Below are positions 18,225 to 28,176 of a stretch of DNA of 64,000 bases, piece after piece. Position numbers and translations under genes: made by a program. Below the pieces are notes generated by a model that was not told the DNA's origin, did no database searches, and saw only the letters and a list, made by a program, of their open reading frames with translations. This stretch comes from Candidatus Zixiibacteriota bacterium (lineage in GTDB: Bacteria; Zixibacteria; MSB-5A5; GN15; PGXB01): the NCBI GenBank assembly GCA_016933695.1, contig JAFGAL010000010.1, positions 310,001-374,000 of the forward strand, in the 5' to 3' direction. Position 1 is the stretch's first letter. Each line of letters starts with the position of its first letter.

Positions 18225-19670
18225 TCACTCCTTGTACGCTTCAATAAAAGTTACGGCTTTTCTCATCCGCTTGACGACCGTTTCTTTGCCCAGGGTCACC
18301 AATAAATCATACAATCCCGGTCCTTTTGATACCCCGGAAACCGCCAGGCGAGTCGGATGAATCAGTTTTCCCTTGCCAATATCAAGTTCTTCGGCATAGG
18401 CAGTCAGCACGTGCTCGAGTTCCTCTTTGGCAAAACGGTCGAGCGCCTCGAATTGCGCCGCCAGTTCGGTCAGACGTTCCGCCGCTTCGGAATTGAAATT
18501 CTTATGCGCCGCGGTTTCTTCATATGCGAATTCGTCGGTAAAAAAATACTCGCTCATCTCGACAAACTCCGTCAGGCGACTGCATCGCTCTTTCAACAAT
18601 CCGATAATCTGCCGTAAATACTCCCAGCGCGTCTCCAACCAGTATTTGGTCGTGTAACCGGCATTCACCAAAAGCGGCGCGACCAGTTCAGCCAGACGGT
18701 AATCCGCTGTATTTTTAATATACTCCCTGTTGAGCGCCAGCAGTTTTTCCTCATTGAAAATCGGGTTGGCCTTGTTCACGTTTTCCAACCTGAAAACCCG
18801 GACCAATTCCTCGCGCGGGAGGTATTCGCGGTCGTCTTTCGGTGACCACCCCAGGAGACAGAGAAAATTAAATAATCCTTCCGGCAGTATCCCTTCGTTG
18901 CCGTATTCGGCAACGTCCTTATCGCCCAGTCGCTTCGAGACTTTTTTCTTGTCGGGCCGAAGAATCAGCGGCACGTGCGCAAATTTCGGCGGCTCGATTC
19001 CCAGACCGCGATACAGTAAAATCTGCTTGAAGGTATTGGTAATGTGATCATTGCCGCGAATAACATGGGTTATCCCCATTTCATGGTCATCAGCGACTAC
19101 GGCCAAATTGTATACCGCCCGTCCATCGGAACGGCATATCACAAAATCTTCAATTTCGGCATTTTGGCGCACCAGATGCCCCAAAATCACATCATCGTAG
19201 GCGGTCTCCCCGTCCGGAACCGCCAATCGCACGGCATATGGCGTATTGCTTGCCAAAAGCCTCTGTTCTTCTTCCGGAGAACTTTTCAGCCAATCTTTGT
19301 CAAGATGCTGGTCTTTGGACTCCGCCAGTTCCTGACGTTTCTGTTCCAATTCTTCGGGAGTTTTGAAACACCGATAGGCATGGCCGTTTTCAATCAGTTT
19401 CTCCACGTACGGGGTGTAGCGCTCCAGCCGTTCCGACTGGAAGAACGGCCCTTCATCCCAATCCAGTCCCAGCCATTTGAGGGCGTCGAGAATCGGATCG
19501 ACCAGTTCCGCCTGTGAACGTGCCTGATCGGTATCCTCGATTCTCACGATAAACTTGCCGCCATTCTGGCGCGCGTATAACCAGTTAAATATCGCCGTTC
19601 GAGCCGTCCCGACGTGCAAATATCCCGATGGCGACGGCGCAATACGGACTCTGATTTCGTTGTCTGACAT
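18225..19670 (-). CDS. gltX: Glutamyl-tRNA synthetase
   Basis: A 481-residue class I aminoacyl-tRNA synthetase that charges tRNA-Glu. The Rossmann nucleotide-binding core carries the HIGH-like motif PSPSGYLHVGTART near residue 15 and the KMSKS-like motif KKVSKRLGD near residue 245. The anticodon-binding helical domain fills the C-terminal third. I use ATG 19670 (AGGA 5 bases upstream) over a longer frame to 19691, because the protein then begins MSDNEIRVRIAPSPSG as usual. It is followed at 4 bases by the small coiled-coil gene. Confidence 0.96.
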   Translation of the reverse strand: MSDNEIRVRIAPSPSGYLHVGTARTAIFNWLYARQNGGKFIVRIEDTDQARSQAELVDPILDALKWLGLDWDEGPFFQSERLERYTPYVEKLIENGHAYRCFKTPEELEQKRQELAESKDQHLDKDWLKSSPEEEQRLLASNTPYAVRLAVPDGETAYDDVILGHLVRQNAEIEDFVICRSDGRAVYNLAVVADDHEMGITHVIRGNDHITNTFKQILLYRGLGIEPPKFAHVPLILRPDKKKVSKRLGDKDVAEYGNEGILPEGLFNFLCLLGWSPKDDREYLPREELVRVFRLENVNKANPIFNEEKLLALNREYIKNTADYRLAELVAPLLVNAGYTTKYWLETRWEYLRQIIGLLKERCSRLTEFVEMSEYFFTDEFAYEETAAHKNFNSEAAERLTELAAQFEALDRFAKEELEHVLTAYAEELDIGKGKLIHPTRLAVSGVSKGPGLYDLLVTLGKETVVKRMRKAVTFIEAYKE

Positions 19671-19700
19671 AGTATTCCTGTTCCAGTTCACTAACAGCCG

Positions 19701-20168
19701 TTAAACCTGTGGTCTCCCGGAATCGGTTCCTTCTTCCGGCGGCTGAACATCCGGAGGAAGCGGCCCGACCGGCGGAGGTGGAGGCGGAGGCGGCGGGGCG
19801 GCATATTGATGTGCCGGAGCAGCCTGATAGGTTTGCGGCGGCGGCACATCACATTGCCGCAGTTCAAACTCAAGGCCACCAACCAGCCTGGCAACCACAT
19901 TGTAAATAAACGCCGCAATGAGAAGGAGAATCGTGTTGAATACCGCTCCCAGCAAACTGAATGCGATGGGAATCAGTATCAGCAGAAAGCCGATTCCATC
20001 CTCAAACATCGGCATATCGCCGAAGCCCTGCAATTCCGTCATAAAAGGTGCCATCAACATGAGGAAAAATGCATAGAAAATACCGATGAGAAATCCCATC
20101 ACCAGATTAAGCGTAAAACTAATCTTGATAATGGCCCAATATCCGATCGAACGTAATTCAAATTTCAT
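19701..20168 (-). CDS. DUF3566-like membrane protein with proline-rich tail
   Basis: A 155-residue protein. The first ~105 residues follow the DUF3566 pattern: MKFELRSIGYWAIIKISFTL, two hydrophobic helices (NLVMGFLIGIFYAFFLMLMA and a second around LLILIPIAFSLLGAVFNTILLLIAAF) and the closing GLEFEL strand. The last ~45 residues are a low-complexity tail with a run of nine prolines, probably cytosolic. The family's function is unknown. ATG 20168 has GAGG 6 bases upstream; a GTG at 20180 is possible. It lies 30 bases upstream of gltX on the same strand. Confidence 0.75.
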   Translation of the reverse strand: MKFELRSIGYWAIIKISFTLNLVMGFLIGIFYAFFLMLMAPFMTELQGFGDMPMFEDGIGFLLILIPIAFSLLGAVFNTILLLIAAFIYNVVARLVGGLEFELRQCDVPPPQTYQAAPAHQYAAPPPPPPPPPVGPLPPDVQPPEEGTDSGRPQV

Positions 20169-20317
20169 CGGAAACCTCACTTATTTTGAGACAGTCCATT
20201 TCTCTCCCACCGTCGCATCGCGAATGGATCGCGACACCCCGGGCGTCCATGTCAGTTTTGTAATATATGAATTCTCCGTTCCCGACTCAACAAAAAAACC
20301 CAACGCCGAAGGGAGTG

Positions 20318-22432
20318 CTATTCGTCATGGCGAAGGATAATGCGGGCGTCGACCGCCTTCGACATGCCCTTTTTCGAGCGCGCCACGAAGGGGTTGATGT
20401 CGATTTCGGCGAAATCATCGAAATCGGAAACCAGTTGTGACAATCGTAACAGCGATTCTTTCAGCGTTGCCAGATCGGCCGGCTCCGAACCGCGATAACC
20501 GGTCAGGAGCGGATACGATTTCAATCCGCCGATCATCTCATCGACATTATGCACCGTCAACGGACTGATCCGAAACGCCACGTCCTTGAGAATTTCCACG
20601 TAAATGCCGCCCAGCCCGAACATGATCAACGGTCCGAATGACGGATCGGTACTCATGCCCATCACCGTTTCGATTCCCCCGGTCACCATCTCCTGCACCA
20701 TGACCGAAAAGGCCTCTTTCTTGCCCGGCAATTTGGCGACTTTCTTTTTCAGCTCGGTAAAGCAGGATTTGGTTTCTTTGGCGGAACGGATATCGATCAC
20801 GACCGCACCGAACTCGGTTTTATGCAGAATCTGCGGAGTATTGACTTTCAGCGCCACGGGATAACCGATCTCATCGGCGGCCGCCACCGCCTCTTTATCG
20901 GTCCGGGCAATCCGGTTCCGCGTAACCGGGATGCCGTACGCGTCAAGGATTGACAGCGCGGTATCGCCGACAATCGAGTCCTGTTTTTTGGTCAGAACAC
21001 CATCCAGAATCTTTTGCACCCGGGCATAATCCACCTTGAACGTCTTGATCTTGGGCAGAGGGCGATCCAGCCATTTGCGATGCGAATCGATGAGCGAAAG
21101 GGTCTTGGCAATCGCTTCCGGGAAGAGATACACGGGAATGCCGTTTTGTTTAAGATAATTCACCGCGGCCGATCCCTCGCCCACACCCATGAAACAGGCC
21201 AGGACGGTCTTTTTCGAGCCCTTGACGCCGTTGAGAATACTGTTGGCCACGTCCATCTGGTTGATGGTCACCGGCGGGACAAAAACCGTCACGATACTGT
21301 CGATATTGGGGTCATTCTTGACAATATTCAGCGCGGTCTCAAAATGCTTCCCCCCGGCGCCCGCCACCAGATCAAGGGGATTGTTCACTGTCCCCTGACC
21401 GCTGAGTGCCTTTTTCAGTTTGGTTTTCATCGCCGATGAGAACGGCGCGACATCCATTCCCAGCGATACCAGCGCATCGGTTGCCAATAAAGCCGGCCCT
21501 CCGGCATTGGAAATGATTGCCACCCGGTTGCCTTTGGGGATCGGTTGCATTGACAAGGCCGCGCCGACATCGAACAGCTCCTCCACCGAAGACACGCGCA
21601 AAACCCCGCATTGATCAAAGAGCGCATCGACCCCGACGTCCAGCTCGGCCAGCGCCCCGGTATGCGATGAGCCCGCGGCGGCGCCCTGTCTGGTGCGCCC
21701 GGCTTTCACCGCCACGATCGGCTTGAAACGGGAAATCTCCCGCGCGATTTTGGTAAAATGACGGGGATTGCCGAAATTCTCAAGATACAGCAGAATGATA
21801 TCGGTACTGGGATCATCCTTGAGATATTCCAGAATGTCATTGGCGGAAATGTCAGCCTTGTTGCCAATCGACGCCACGATTGAAAATCCCAGCCCCAGAA
21901 TCGAGGCGTGATTCATGATCGCTTCGCCCAGTCCGCCCGATTGCGAGATAAATCCGACCCGCCCCTGAAGCGCACGGGTTTTGCCGAACGTGCAGTTCAG
22001 GCTGTACTCCGGATCGGTGTTGACCACACCGAAACAGTTCGGGCCGATCATCCGCATGCCGTATTTGCGGCAGATGTCCACCAGCCGGTTTTCGACTTTC
22101 AATCCTTCGACGCCGACTTCACGGAATCCCGCCGAAATCACCACCAGACCGCGCACGCCTTTTTGCCCGCACTGCTCGGCCACGTCCGGCACCGAGTCGC
22201 GCGGGACGACAATGATCGCCAGATCGACCGCATCCGGCACGTCGAGAATCGTCGAATAGCATTTAATCGAATGAATTACCGTCGCTTTCGGATTGACCGG
22301 AAACACTTTGCCGTTGAACTCGTTGACAATCAGGTTGTGCAGGATTTCGCGACCGATCGTACCCTTGCGTGTCGAAGCGCCGATGACCGCCACCGAGCGC
22401 GGTTTGAATATGTACTGCAAATTATTCTTCAT
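20318..22432 (-). CDS. acdA: ADP-forming acetyl/acyl-CoA synthetase (fused alpha-beta)
   Basis: A 704-residue nucleoside-diphosphate-forming acyl-CoA synthetase that converts acetyl-CoA, ADP and phosphate to acetate, CoA and ATP, an energy-conserving step in fermenting organisms. Domain order: CoA-binding Rossmann domain (KPRSVAVIGAS at the N-terminus, IGPNCFGVVN), succinyl-CoA-synthetase-like domains with SSHTGALA around residue 260 (catalytic His), and an ATP-grasp domain from about residue 480 (ALKVNTPQILHKTEFGAV, GGIETVMGMSTDPSFGP, DINPF). ATG 22432 has GGAAGCGG upstream and starts right before the conserved core. Acetate is only the most likely substrate. It appears monocistronic. Confidence 0.9.
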   Translation of the reverse strand: MKNNLQYIFKPRSVAVIGASTRKGTIGREILHNLIVNEFNGKVFPVNPKATVIHSIKCYSTILDVPDAVDLAIIVVPRDSVPDVAEQCGQKGVRGLVVISAGFREVGVEGLKVENRLVDICRKYGMRMIGPNCFGVVNTDPEYSLNCTFGKTRALQGRVGFISQSGGLGEAIMNHASILGLGFSIVASIGNKADISANDILEYLKDDPSTDIILLYLENFGNPRHFTKIAREISRFKPIVAVKAGRTRQGAAAGSSHTGALAELDVGVDALFDQCGVLRVSSVEELFDVGAALSMQPIPKGNRVAIISNAGGPALLATDALVSLGMDVAPFSSAMKTKLKKALSGQGTVNNPLDLVAGAGGKHFETALNIVKNDPNIDSIVTVFVPPVTINQMDVANSILNGVKGSKKTVLACFMGVGEGSAAVNYLKQNGIPVYLFPEAIAKTLSLIDSHRKWLDRPLPKIKTFKVDYARVQKILDGVLTKKQDSIVGDTALSILDAYGIPVTRNRIARTDKEAVAAADEIGYPVALKVNTPQILHKTEFGAVVIDIRSAKETKSCFTELKKKVAKLPGKKEAFSVMVQEMVTGGIETVMGMSTDPSFGPLIMFGLGGIYVEILKDVAFRISPLTVHNVDEMIGGLKSYPLLTGYRGSEPADLATLKESLLRLSQLVSDFDDFAEIDINPFVARSKKGMSKAVDARIILRHDE

Positions 22433-22444
22433 GTCCGCTTCCAT

Positions 22445-22731
22445 TTTTTTCGCTCATGGATTCTGTTATCATGCCCCAGGGTAATCCCTCCGCGTTCCGC
22501 TGTCGTGTCCAAAGAATCGTCTTCCCGGTCAAATGTCAAGCATATTCTGGTTAACCATATGATACGTGGTTTATTGACCGTTATTTGTCATTATATTATT
22601 ATGCGTCCATATTTACTATACTTCTCATGGTTGGAATACTCGTGCTTTTTACGATGACTGATGAATTACGATAAATGAGCATGAATCGACGCCTGCGGGA
22701 TTCCGCATAAATAGTCATTGTATTCTTGCCC
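22445..22731. other. Intergenic stretch without recognisable gene
   Basis: Between the ATG of the ADP-forming synthetase and the terminator of the next gene I see only short, unsupported frames and A+T-rich sequence that presumably holds the promoter of the synthetase on the minus strand. No RNA gene or repeat was recognised. Confidence 0.5.
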
Positions 22732-22764
22732 AAAAAAAAAGACCGACAGAACACTGTCGGTCTT
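22732..22764 (-). terminator. Intrinsic terminator of the GAF-HisKA gene
   Basis: Read on the minus strand, a perfect 11-base-pair stem (22739-22749 with 22754-22764, 4-base loop) is followed by a run of nine T residues. It lies 26 bases after the stop of the gene that ends at 22791. Confidence 0.92.
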
Positions 22765-22790
22765 CGGGCGAGGTAGGGATAAGAGGGGAA

Positions 22791-23573
22791 CTAGGAGGAG
22801 CTTTGCTCATCGTCCGACAGATCAATCATCTTGAGACCATTGGCATAGTCGGCGACCGTGTCTTTATTGATGTTCAGCAGTTTCTGCATCACCGTTCTGA
22901 TGCGAAGCGCTGACTCTTCCACCACCTGCAGTTTTTTTGCCAACTCCTCGTCGAGCTTATCCTTCCTCATTAAGAGCAATTGGATATTCCCCAGCACCGC
23001 GGTGAGGGGATTGTTTATTTCATGATTCAATGTTGCCGTCGTTTCCAGTATCGCATTGATACGTTCCTGGCGAATCTGCGTTTTGGGATCACCGGTTGCG
23101 GTCACTCCCGCCGCCGCCAGCGACACGGTCAAGGCCGCCGCCAGCGCTTCGAGAAACTCGTCTTCTCTAACCAGCGATCCGGAACCGGGCTGAATGCCCA
23201 GCACCGCACCGATAATGCGATTGCCTTTTTTCAGCGGAAGCGTGAATCCTGCCACCGGATTCTCGCCCCCGAACGAAAGGTAGGCCGATTCCAAACGGCG
23301 CTGTTTTCTAAGACCGTCGAACAGGTCATGTTCAAGATCCGCCAGACGTTTCTTCTCCTGTTCTGTTTCGTGCCGGCCGGCGGTCAGCAATTCTCTACCC
23401 TGATCGTCCCAGATCAGCATCTGTCCCGCGGAAAGCCCGATCAGCGCCATTGCCGCTGTCAGCGCGGCTTCGGCGATCTGCGTCGGTTGCTTGTCCGACG
23501 ACGTCGCAATCGCGATATCACGCAGGATTTCAAACTGCGTATAGGCCTTTTCTTTTCCGTTTTTTCGGGACAT
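22791..23573 (-). CDS. GAF-domain protein with HisKA phosphoacceptor domain but no ATPase domain
   Basis: A 260-residue protein. Residues ~15-155 form a GAF-like sensor domain (QFEILRDIAIATSS, AGQMLIWDD, FTLPLKKGNRIIGAVLGIQ). Residues ~175-240 are a histidine-kinase dimerisation domain with the H-box TATLNHEINNPLTAVLGNIQ. No HATPase_c domain follows; the protein stops ~20 residues later with a clear terminator, so this is its natural end, not the window or a frameshift. It may act as a phosphorelay acceptor or a dimerisation partner for other kinases. Start: ATG 23573, GAGG 5 bases upstream. The cognate regulator is not nearby. Confidence 0.8.
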   Translation of the reverse strand: MSRKNGKEKAYTQFEILRDIAIATSSDKQPTQIAEAALTAAMALIGLSAGQMLIWDDQGRELLTAGRHETEQEKKRLADLEHDLFDGLRKQRRLESAYLSFGGENPVAGFTLPLKKGNRIIGAVLGIQPGSGSLVREDEFLEALAAALTVSLAAAGVTATGDPKTQIRQERINAILETTATLNHEINNPLTAVLGNIQLLLMRKDKLDEELAKKLQVVEESALRIRTVMQKLLNINKDTVADYANGLKMIDLSDDEQSSS

Positions 23574-23793
23574 ATTCACCTCACTGCCGAATCACGCAAA
23601 ATGCATGCCTCACCGTGAATTTGTCGCAATCCGGGTGAAAAACTGTCCGGCGTCCGGGGAAACTCGTTAACACGGCAAGCCACAAGCGATTATCGTTATT
23701 GCTTGAAAGGCATGATCCGGTCTGATTGCAGTCAATACGGATTAACCATGCAAGACGCTTCACATTTGCCGCAGTGATAATACAATTGTGGGC

Positions 23794-23822
23794 TTGACAA
23801 AGCACCTGCGGGTTATTACAAT
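23794..23822 (+). promoter_or_regulatory. Strong sigma-70 promoter for purF
   Basis: TTGACA at 23794-23799, a 17-base spacer and TACAAT at 23817-23822: one mismatch from full consensus. Transcription would start around 23829, leaving a ~22-base leader before the ATG at 23851, and excluding starts further upstream in the same frame. Confidence 0.75.
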
Positions 23823-23850
23823 GAGGTTTTTCGCTAACTTGCGGGGAGAC

Positions 23851-25254
23851 ATGACAGACTCAAAGATGATTCATGATAAATGCGGTGTTTTCGGAGTTTT
23901 CGGCTCCCAGCGGGCCGCCGAACTGACTTATTTGGGCCTTTATGCCCTTCAGCATCGCGGCCAGGAATCGGCCGGAATCGTAACCGCAGGAAATGGCAAC
24001 GTTCATATATATAAGGGTATGGGCGAAGTCAACGAGGTCTTCGCCGACAACCGCCATCTCAACCGACTCAGCGGCAGTATCGCCATCGGACACACCCGCT
24101 ATTCCACCACCGGAGCCTCATCGCTGATTAATATCCAGCCGTTTCTTATCACCAATCGCAGTCAGAAACTTGCTATCGGACACAACGGCAATCTAACCAA
24201 TTCATACGAGTTGCGACGGAAGCTCGAAATGGCCGGCTCGATATTCCAGACCACGTCCGACACCGAAATCTTTTTGCATCTGGCGTCGTCTTCACCCAAA
24301 CGCACCTGGTTCAACCGGATTTGCGACGGTCTCAAACAGGTTAAGGGCTCGTATTCGGTGGTCTTTCTTACCGAAGACTCCATTATCGCCGCCCGCGATC
24401 CACAGGGATTCCGTCCCTTATGCCTGGGTAAATACCGTCGCGGTTATGTCGTCGCTTCCGAAACCTGCGCGTTTGATATCATCGGCGCCAAATACGTGCG
24501 TGAGATCGAACCCGGCGAGGTTCTGGAAATCTCGACAAAGGGGCTGCGTTCGGTATTCCCGTTAAAGAAACAACATCACGCGTTTTGCATTTTTGAATAT
24601 ATCTATTTCGCGCGTCCCGATTCCAAAGTCTTCGGCGAAAATGTCGACAAGATCCGTCGACGACTCGGACGCCAGCTGGCGATTGAACATCCCGCCGATG
24701 CCGATATCGTCATCGGTATCCCCGACTCGGCCAATACCGCCGCATTAGGGTATTCGGAGCAATCCGGAATCCGCTTTGAAATCGGCCTGATCCGCAACCA
24801 CTATGTGGGACGGACGTTTATCGACCCCGACCAGGGGATTCGCGATCTTGATGTCAAGATCAAGTTCAACCCGGTTAAGGGTGTTCTTGAGGGACGCCGG
24901 GTCGTGGTCGTCGACGATTCCATCGTGCGGGGGACCACGTCGATGAAACTGGTAAAAATGATCCGTTCGGCCGGAGCCAAAGAGATTCATCTGCGCATCT
25001 CGGCCCCACCGATTATCTCCCCCTGTTTTTTCGGAATCGATATGCCAACCCGTCGCGAGTTGATCGCATCCGAAATGACCGTGCCGGAAATCGAGAAATA
25101 TCTTGAGGTCGATTCGCTGGGGTATTTATCGGTTGACGGGATGTTGTCCATGCCGTCACTGCCCAATGGGAGTTTCTGTGTCAGCTGTTTCACCGGCAAA
25201 TATCCGTTGAAAATCCCTGCCATGAACGACAAACTCCGTCTTGAAAAAGTATAG
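23851..25254 (+). CDS. purF: Amidophosphoribosyltransferase
   Basis: A 467-residue glutamine PRPP amidotransferase, the first committed step of purine synthesis. The N-terminal nucleophile glutamine amidotransferase domain begins after a 10-residue propeptide at Cys11 (KCGVFGVFG), as in the self-processing Bacillus subtilis type. The phosphoribosyltransferase domain carries the PRPP-binding loop VVVVDDSIVRGTTS. Cysteines consistent with the structural [4Fe-4S] cluster are present (HHAFCIFEYIYF, SPCFFGID, FCVSCFTGKYP). ATG 23851 follows GGGGAGAC and fits the mapped promoter; the frame can be extended upstream only through the promoter. Confidence 0.96.
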   Translation: MTDSKMIHDKCGVFGVFGSQRAAELTYLGLYALQHRGQESAGIVTAGNGNVHIYKGMGEVNEVFADNRHLNRLSGSIAIGHTRYSTTGASSLINIQPFLITNRSQKLAIGHNGNLTNSYELRRKLEMAGSIFQTTSDTEIFLHLASSSPKRTWFNRICDGLKQVKGSYSVVFLTEDSIIAARDPQGFRPLCLGKYRRGYVVASETCAFDIIGAKYVREIEPGEVLEISTKGLRSVFPLKKQHHAFCIFEYIYFARPDSKVFGENVDKIRRRLGRQLAIEHPADADIVIGIPDSANTAALGYSEQSGIRFEIGLIRNHYVGRTFIDPDQGIRDLDVKIKFNPVKGVLEGRRVVVVDDSIVRGTTSMKLVKMIRSAGAKEIHLRISAPPIISPCFFGIDMPTRRELIASEMTVPEIEKYLEVDSLGYLSVDGMLSMPSLPNGSFCVSCFTGKYPLKIPAMNDKLRLEKV

Positions 25255-25434
25255 CTTTAAGAAATAACATCAATTCGCTTATTTTCTTATCGTTAGCGTC
25301 CGACATAATAATTAATATTTGACATCCGGCTATTTGTGCGTATATTTTTGTGTAAGAAGAAATTACTACCCTCAACCACTAAAGGTAACCGCTGTACATC
25401 CGTAATATAGAGTGAATAAACGCCGGGAGGTTTC

Positions 25435-28158
25435 ATGTCATCATTGAGACGGATTGTCATCGCCGTTTTACTCTGGATCGTGGTGCCCGTTATACTGGTT
25501 GCCGCGGAAATGCCGCAAAGCACACTCAATCCGAACCAATCTCTGCAAAAACGCGTAGTTCCTGAAAAGCCGGCGGACGTCAAAATCAGCGGGAAGGCAT
25601 TGGCGAGAAATGTTGTGGTAAAATTCAAAGAGAATACCGGCATCAGACTAAACGCCGGAAGGTTATCATCGAAATCCGGCATCGCGCTTGAAGATATCAA
25701 TGACCTCTTGCTTCCCTATAAGAGCGCCGGTCTCAAACGAACCTTCTCCCGCAAATCCGAATCGGCCTATGACCGCATGAAAACCGAGTTGGAACTGGCG
25801 TCAGGCAAACAGCTGGCCGATCTGAATCTCTATTATTCCATTCCCGTAACCGATCCGTCTGAAGCGGAGAACCTGATCAATCGACTGAATAGTTTCGAGG
25901 CGGTGGAAATAGCATATCTCGAACCGGTTCCCTTCGAGGCGGTCGATGTCGATCCCCCTACGCCGAATTATGAAGGTGATCAGGATTATCTTCTGGCCGC
26001 CCCGTCAGGCGTTGATCACTATTACGCCAAAACTCAGCCCGGCGGTGACGGCGCCGGAGTGAAAATTATCGATATCGAACTCGCCTGGACCGAAGACCAT
26101 GAGGATTTGGAAAAGGCGATAGGCGGCACGATTGTCGGCGATGACCCCGTCGGAGCCCACGGCACCGCCGTAATCGGCGTTATGATCGCCGGAGACAATG
26201 GCTACGGCGTCACCGGCATCTGTCCCGGCGCGGATATCGGCATGATCTCGGTAAACGATATTTCCATCGAAGAAGCGATACTTATTGCGGTCGATAATCT
26301 GGAACGCGGTGATATAATCCTGATCGAAATACATTCTCCCGGTCCGCATTATAATTTCGAATATCGCCAGGATCAGCTCGGATATATCTGCGTGGAATAC
26401 TGGCAGGGTAATTACGATGCCATGCTGTATGCCTGGGCCAAAGGCCTGATCGTGGTCGAAGCCGGCGGGAATGGGGCGGAAAACTTCGACAACACCGGCA
26501 TTTACGGGCAGTTGTTCGACACTACCTATCGCAACTCCCATGCGATTATCGTCGGGGCCGGAGCGCCTCCCGATGGCGAATACGGTGTTGACCGTTCGCG
26601 GTTGAGTTTTTCCAATTACGGTGAGCGGGTCAACCTGCAGGGATTCGGACAAAACGTGGTGACCACCGGGTACGGTGACTTGTTCGACGGCGGCGATGAT
26701 CCCAATCAGTACTATACGGCGACCTTCAGCGGGACTTCGTCGGCCTCGCCCATCGTTACCGGTGCGGTTGCCTGTCTGCAGGGATATTACAAGGCCGCCC
26801 ACGGTGTCCCCCTGACTGTCGATTATGCGCGGGATGTGCTCAATGCCACCGGCTCGCCGCAACAGGGAGACCTCTCCAGGCATATCGGGCCGCGCCCCGC
26901 ACTGCAGGCCGCGTTTGCGGCCCTGGCGCCGCCGCCTTCGCTCTACACCGAGCCGATTAGTATCGACACCAGCCTTGAAATAAACACCGTGGCGTATGTC
27001 CCGCTCTGGTTATACAATCGTTCCGCGACATCCGGTGTCGATTTCTCATTCGACAAGGATACCCTTGCTAAATCCGCCGGTGCTGATTGGATAAGTGCTC
27101 TGCCGTCAAGCGGCACCGTTCCGGCGGGTGATTCACTGGAAATCACTGTCACACTCGATGCGACTCTGTTGGAAGCGGGGTTCACAGCGAATACCGCCAT
27201 CTTTACGATTCACTGGGGTCCCTCGGGCGCATCGCTGGATTCGTCGGCGTTTGTACCGGTGTATCTCGAGGTGCCCTGTGCACCGGATGAAACCTTTGCA
27301 ATCAGCGATAGCGATGATATCGGAGGGCCGGTATACGCCTGGACCGATATCAGTGCCATCGGCACCCGAATACCCGATTACTGGTTCCATAACAGCTTTA
27401 TCTCAGGAACGGAACTCGATGACGGCACGGCCGGACCGATTATACTCCCGTTTGATATTCCGTATTACGACAGCACATACGACCGTATATATGTCGGAGT
27501 TAACGGCGCGTTGTCGTTTACCGATGCGGATGTCAACATCAACGGATATTACACTCGCGGAATCGACATTCCCGGAAATCCATTTGTGTCGCTGGTGGCT
27601 CCGTATTGGAACGACTTTGTAATCGGTGATGGATACGCCGCGCATGGATGCATTTACTATTATCATGCACCAACCGATGACACCACCATTATCCAATGGC
27701 ACCAGGTGGGCGTCTGGGGCGATGTGAATGATACCCTTACCACGTTTCAGGCCATCCTGACCCGCACCGGAAATATCTTCTTTCAATATCTCGATGTCGG
27801 GGCATCCGGCGATGATTCTCTCACGCTGATCGGAGTCAGCGGTGAGGGGTGTCAGGGCGCGTTGTATTTCGACACCGGTGAGCCCGTCGGAAATGCCATT
27901 GGAAATGGCGTGGCGGTGTTTTTCGATCAGGGACATGTACTGTTGCAGTCTGGCGACATCGACACATCCGGCGCATTCAATTTGATCGATATCCTGCTGT
28001 TGATCGACTATGTTTATGGCGACCCCCCGGGAGCTGCGCCTGATCCGCTTGCGGTGGGCGATGTCAACTGCGATGACGCCATCAACCTTCTCGATATCCT
28101 GTATTTGATATCGACGATTTATCAGGAAGGCGACGAACCGTGCTATTTCGTCTATTGA
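25435..28158 (+). CDS. Secreted subtilisin-like serine protease with C-terminal dockerin
   Basis: A 907-residue exported protein. Signal peptide: IVIAVLLWIVVPVILVAA. A pro-region of ~150 residues precedes the S8 catalytic domain with Asp213 (KIIDIELAW), His242 (GAHGTAVIG) and Ser435 (FSGTSSASP). The oxyanion-type Asn region reads EAGGNGAEN. After ~500 come a beta-sandwich region and a domain at ~620-835 with PFDIPYYD and VGVNGALSF, resembling the non-catalytic domains of other large secreted proteins in such genomes. The end (from ~838) is a type I dockerin with two EF-hand-like repeats (GDIDTSGAFNLIDIL, GDVNCDDAINLLDIL). RBS GGGAGG. Substrate unknown. Confidence 0.88.
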   Translation: MSSLRRIVIAVLLWIVVPVILVAAEMPQSTLNPNQSLQKRVVPEKPADVKISGKALARNVVVKFKENTGIRLNAGRLSSKSGIALEDINDLLLPYKSAGLKRTFSRKSESAYDRMKTELELASGKQLADLNLYYSIPVTDPSEAENLINRLNSFEAVEIAYLEPVPFEAVDVDPPTPNYEGDQDYLLAAPSGVDHYYAKTQPGGDGAGVKIIDIELAWTEDHEDLEKAIGGTIVGDDPVGAHGTAVIGVMIAGDNGYGVTGICPGADIGMISVNDISIEEAILIAVDNLERGDIILIEIHSPGPHYNFEYRQDQLGYICVEYWQGNYDAMLYAWAKGLIVVEAGGNGAENFDNTGIYGQLFDTTYRNSHAIIVGAGAPPDGEYGVDRSRLSFSNYGERVNLQGFGQNVVTTGYGDLFDGGDDPNQYYTATFSGTSSASPIVTGAVACLQGYYKAAHGVPLTVDYARDVLNATGSPQQGDLSRHIGPRPALQAAFAALAPPPSLYTEPISIDTSLEINTVAYVPLWLYNRSATSGVDFSFDKDTLAKSAGADWISALPSSGTVPAGDSLEITVTLDATLLEAGFTANTAIFTIHWGPSGASLDSSAFVPVYLEVPCAPDETFAISDSDDIGGPVYAWTDISAIGTRIPDYWFHNSFISGTELDDGTAGPIILPFDIPYYDSTYDRIYVGVNGALSFTDADVNINGYYTRGIDIPGNPFVSLVAPYWNDFVIGDGYAAHGCIYYYHAPTDDTTIIQWHQVGVWGDVNDTLTTFQAILTRTGNIFFQYLDVGASGDDSLTLIGVSGEGCQGALYFDTGEPVGNAIGNGVAVFFDQGHVLLQSGDIDTSGAFNLIDILLLIDYVYGDPPGAAPDPLAVGDVNCDDAINLLDILYLISTIYQEGDEPCYFVY

Positions 28159-28176
28159 CAATAAATTACCGATGAC

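Noticed and set aside
21908-22657. 249-codon plus-strand frame
   Set aside because: Antisense shadow of the ADP-forming synthetase gene.
23580-23793. Riboswitch or regulatory RNA upstream of purF
   Set aside because: The promoter leaves a leader of only ~22 bases, too short for a riboswitch, and no purine-switch core was recognised.
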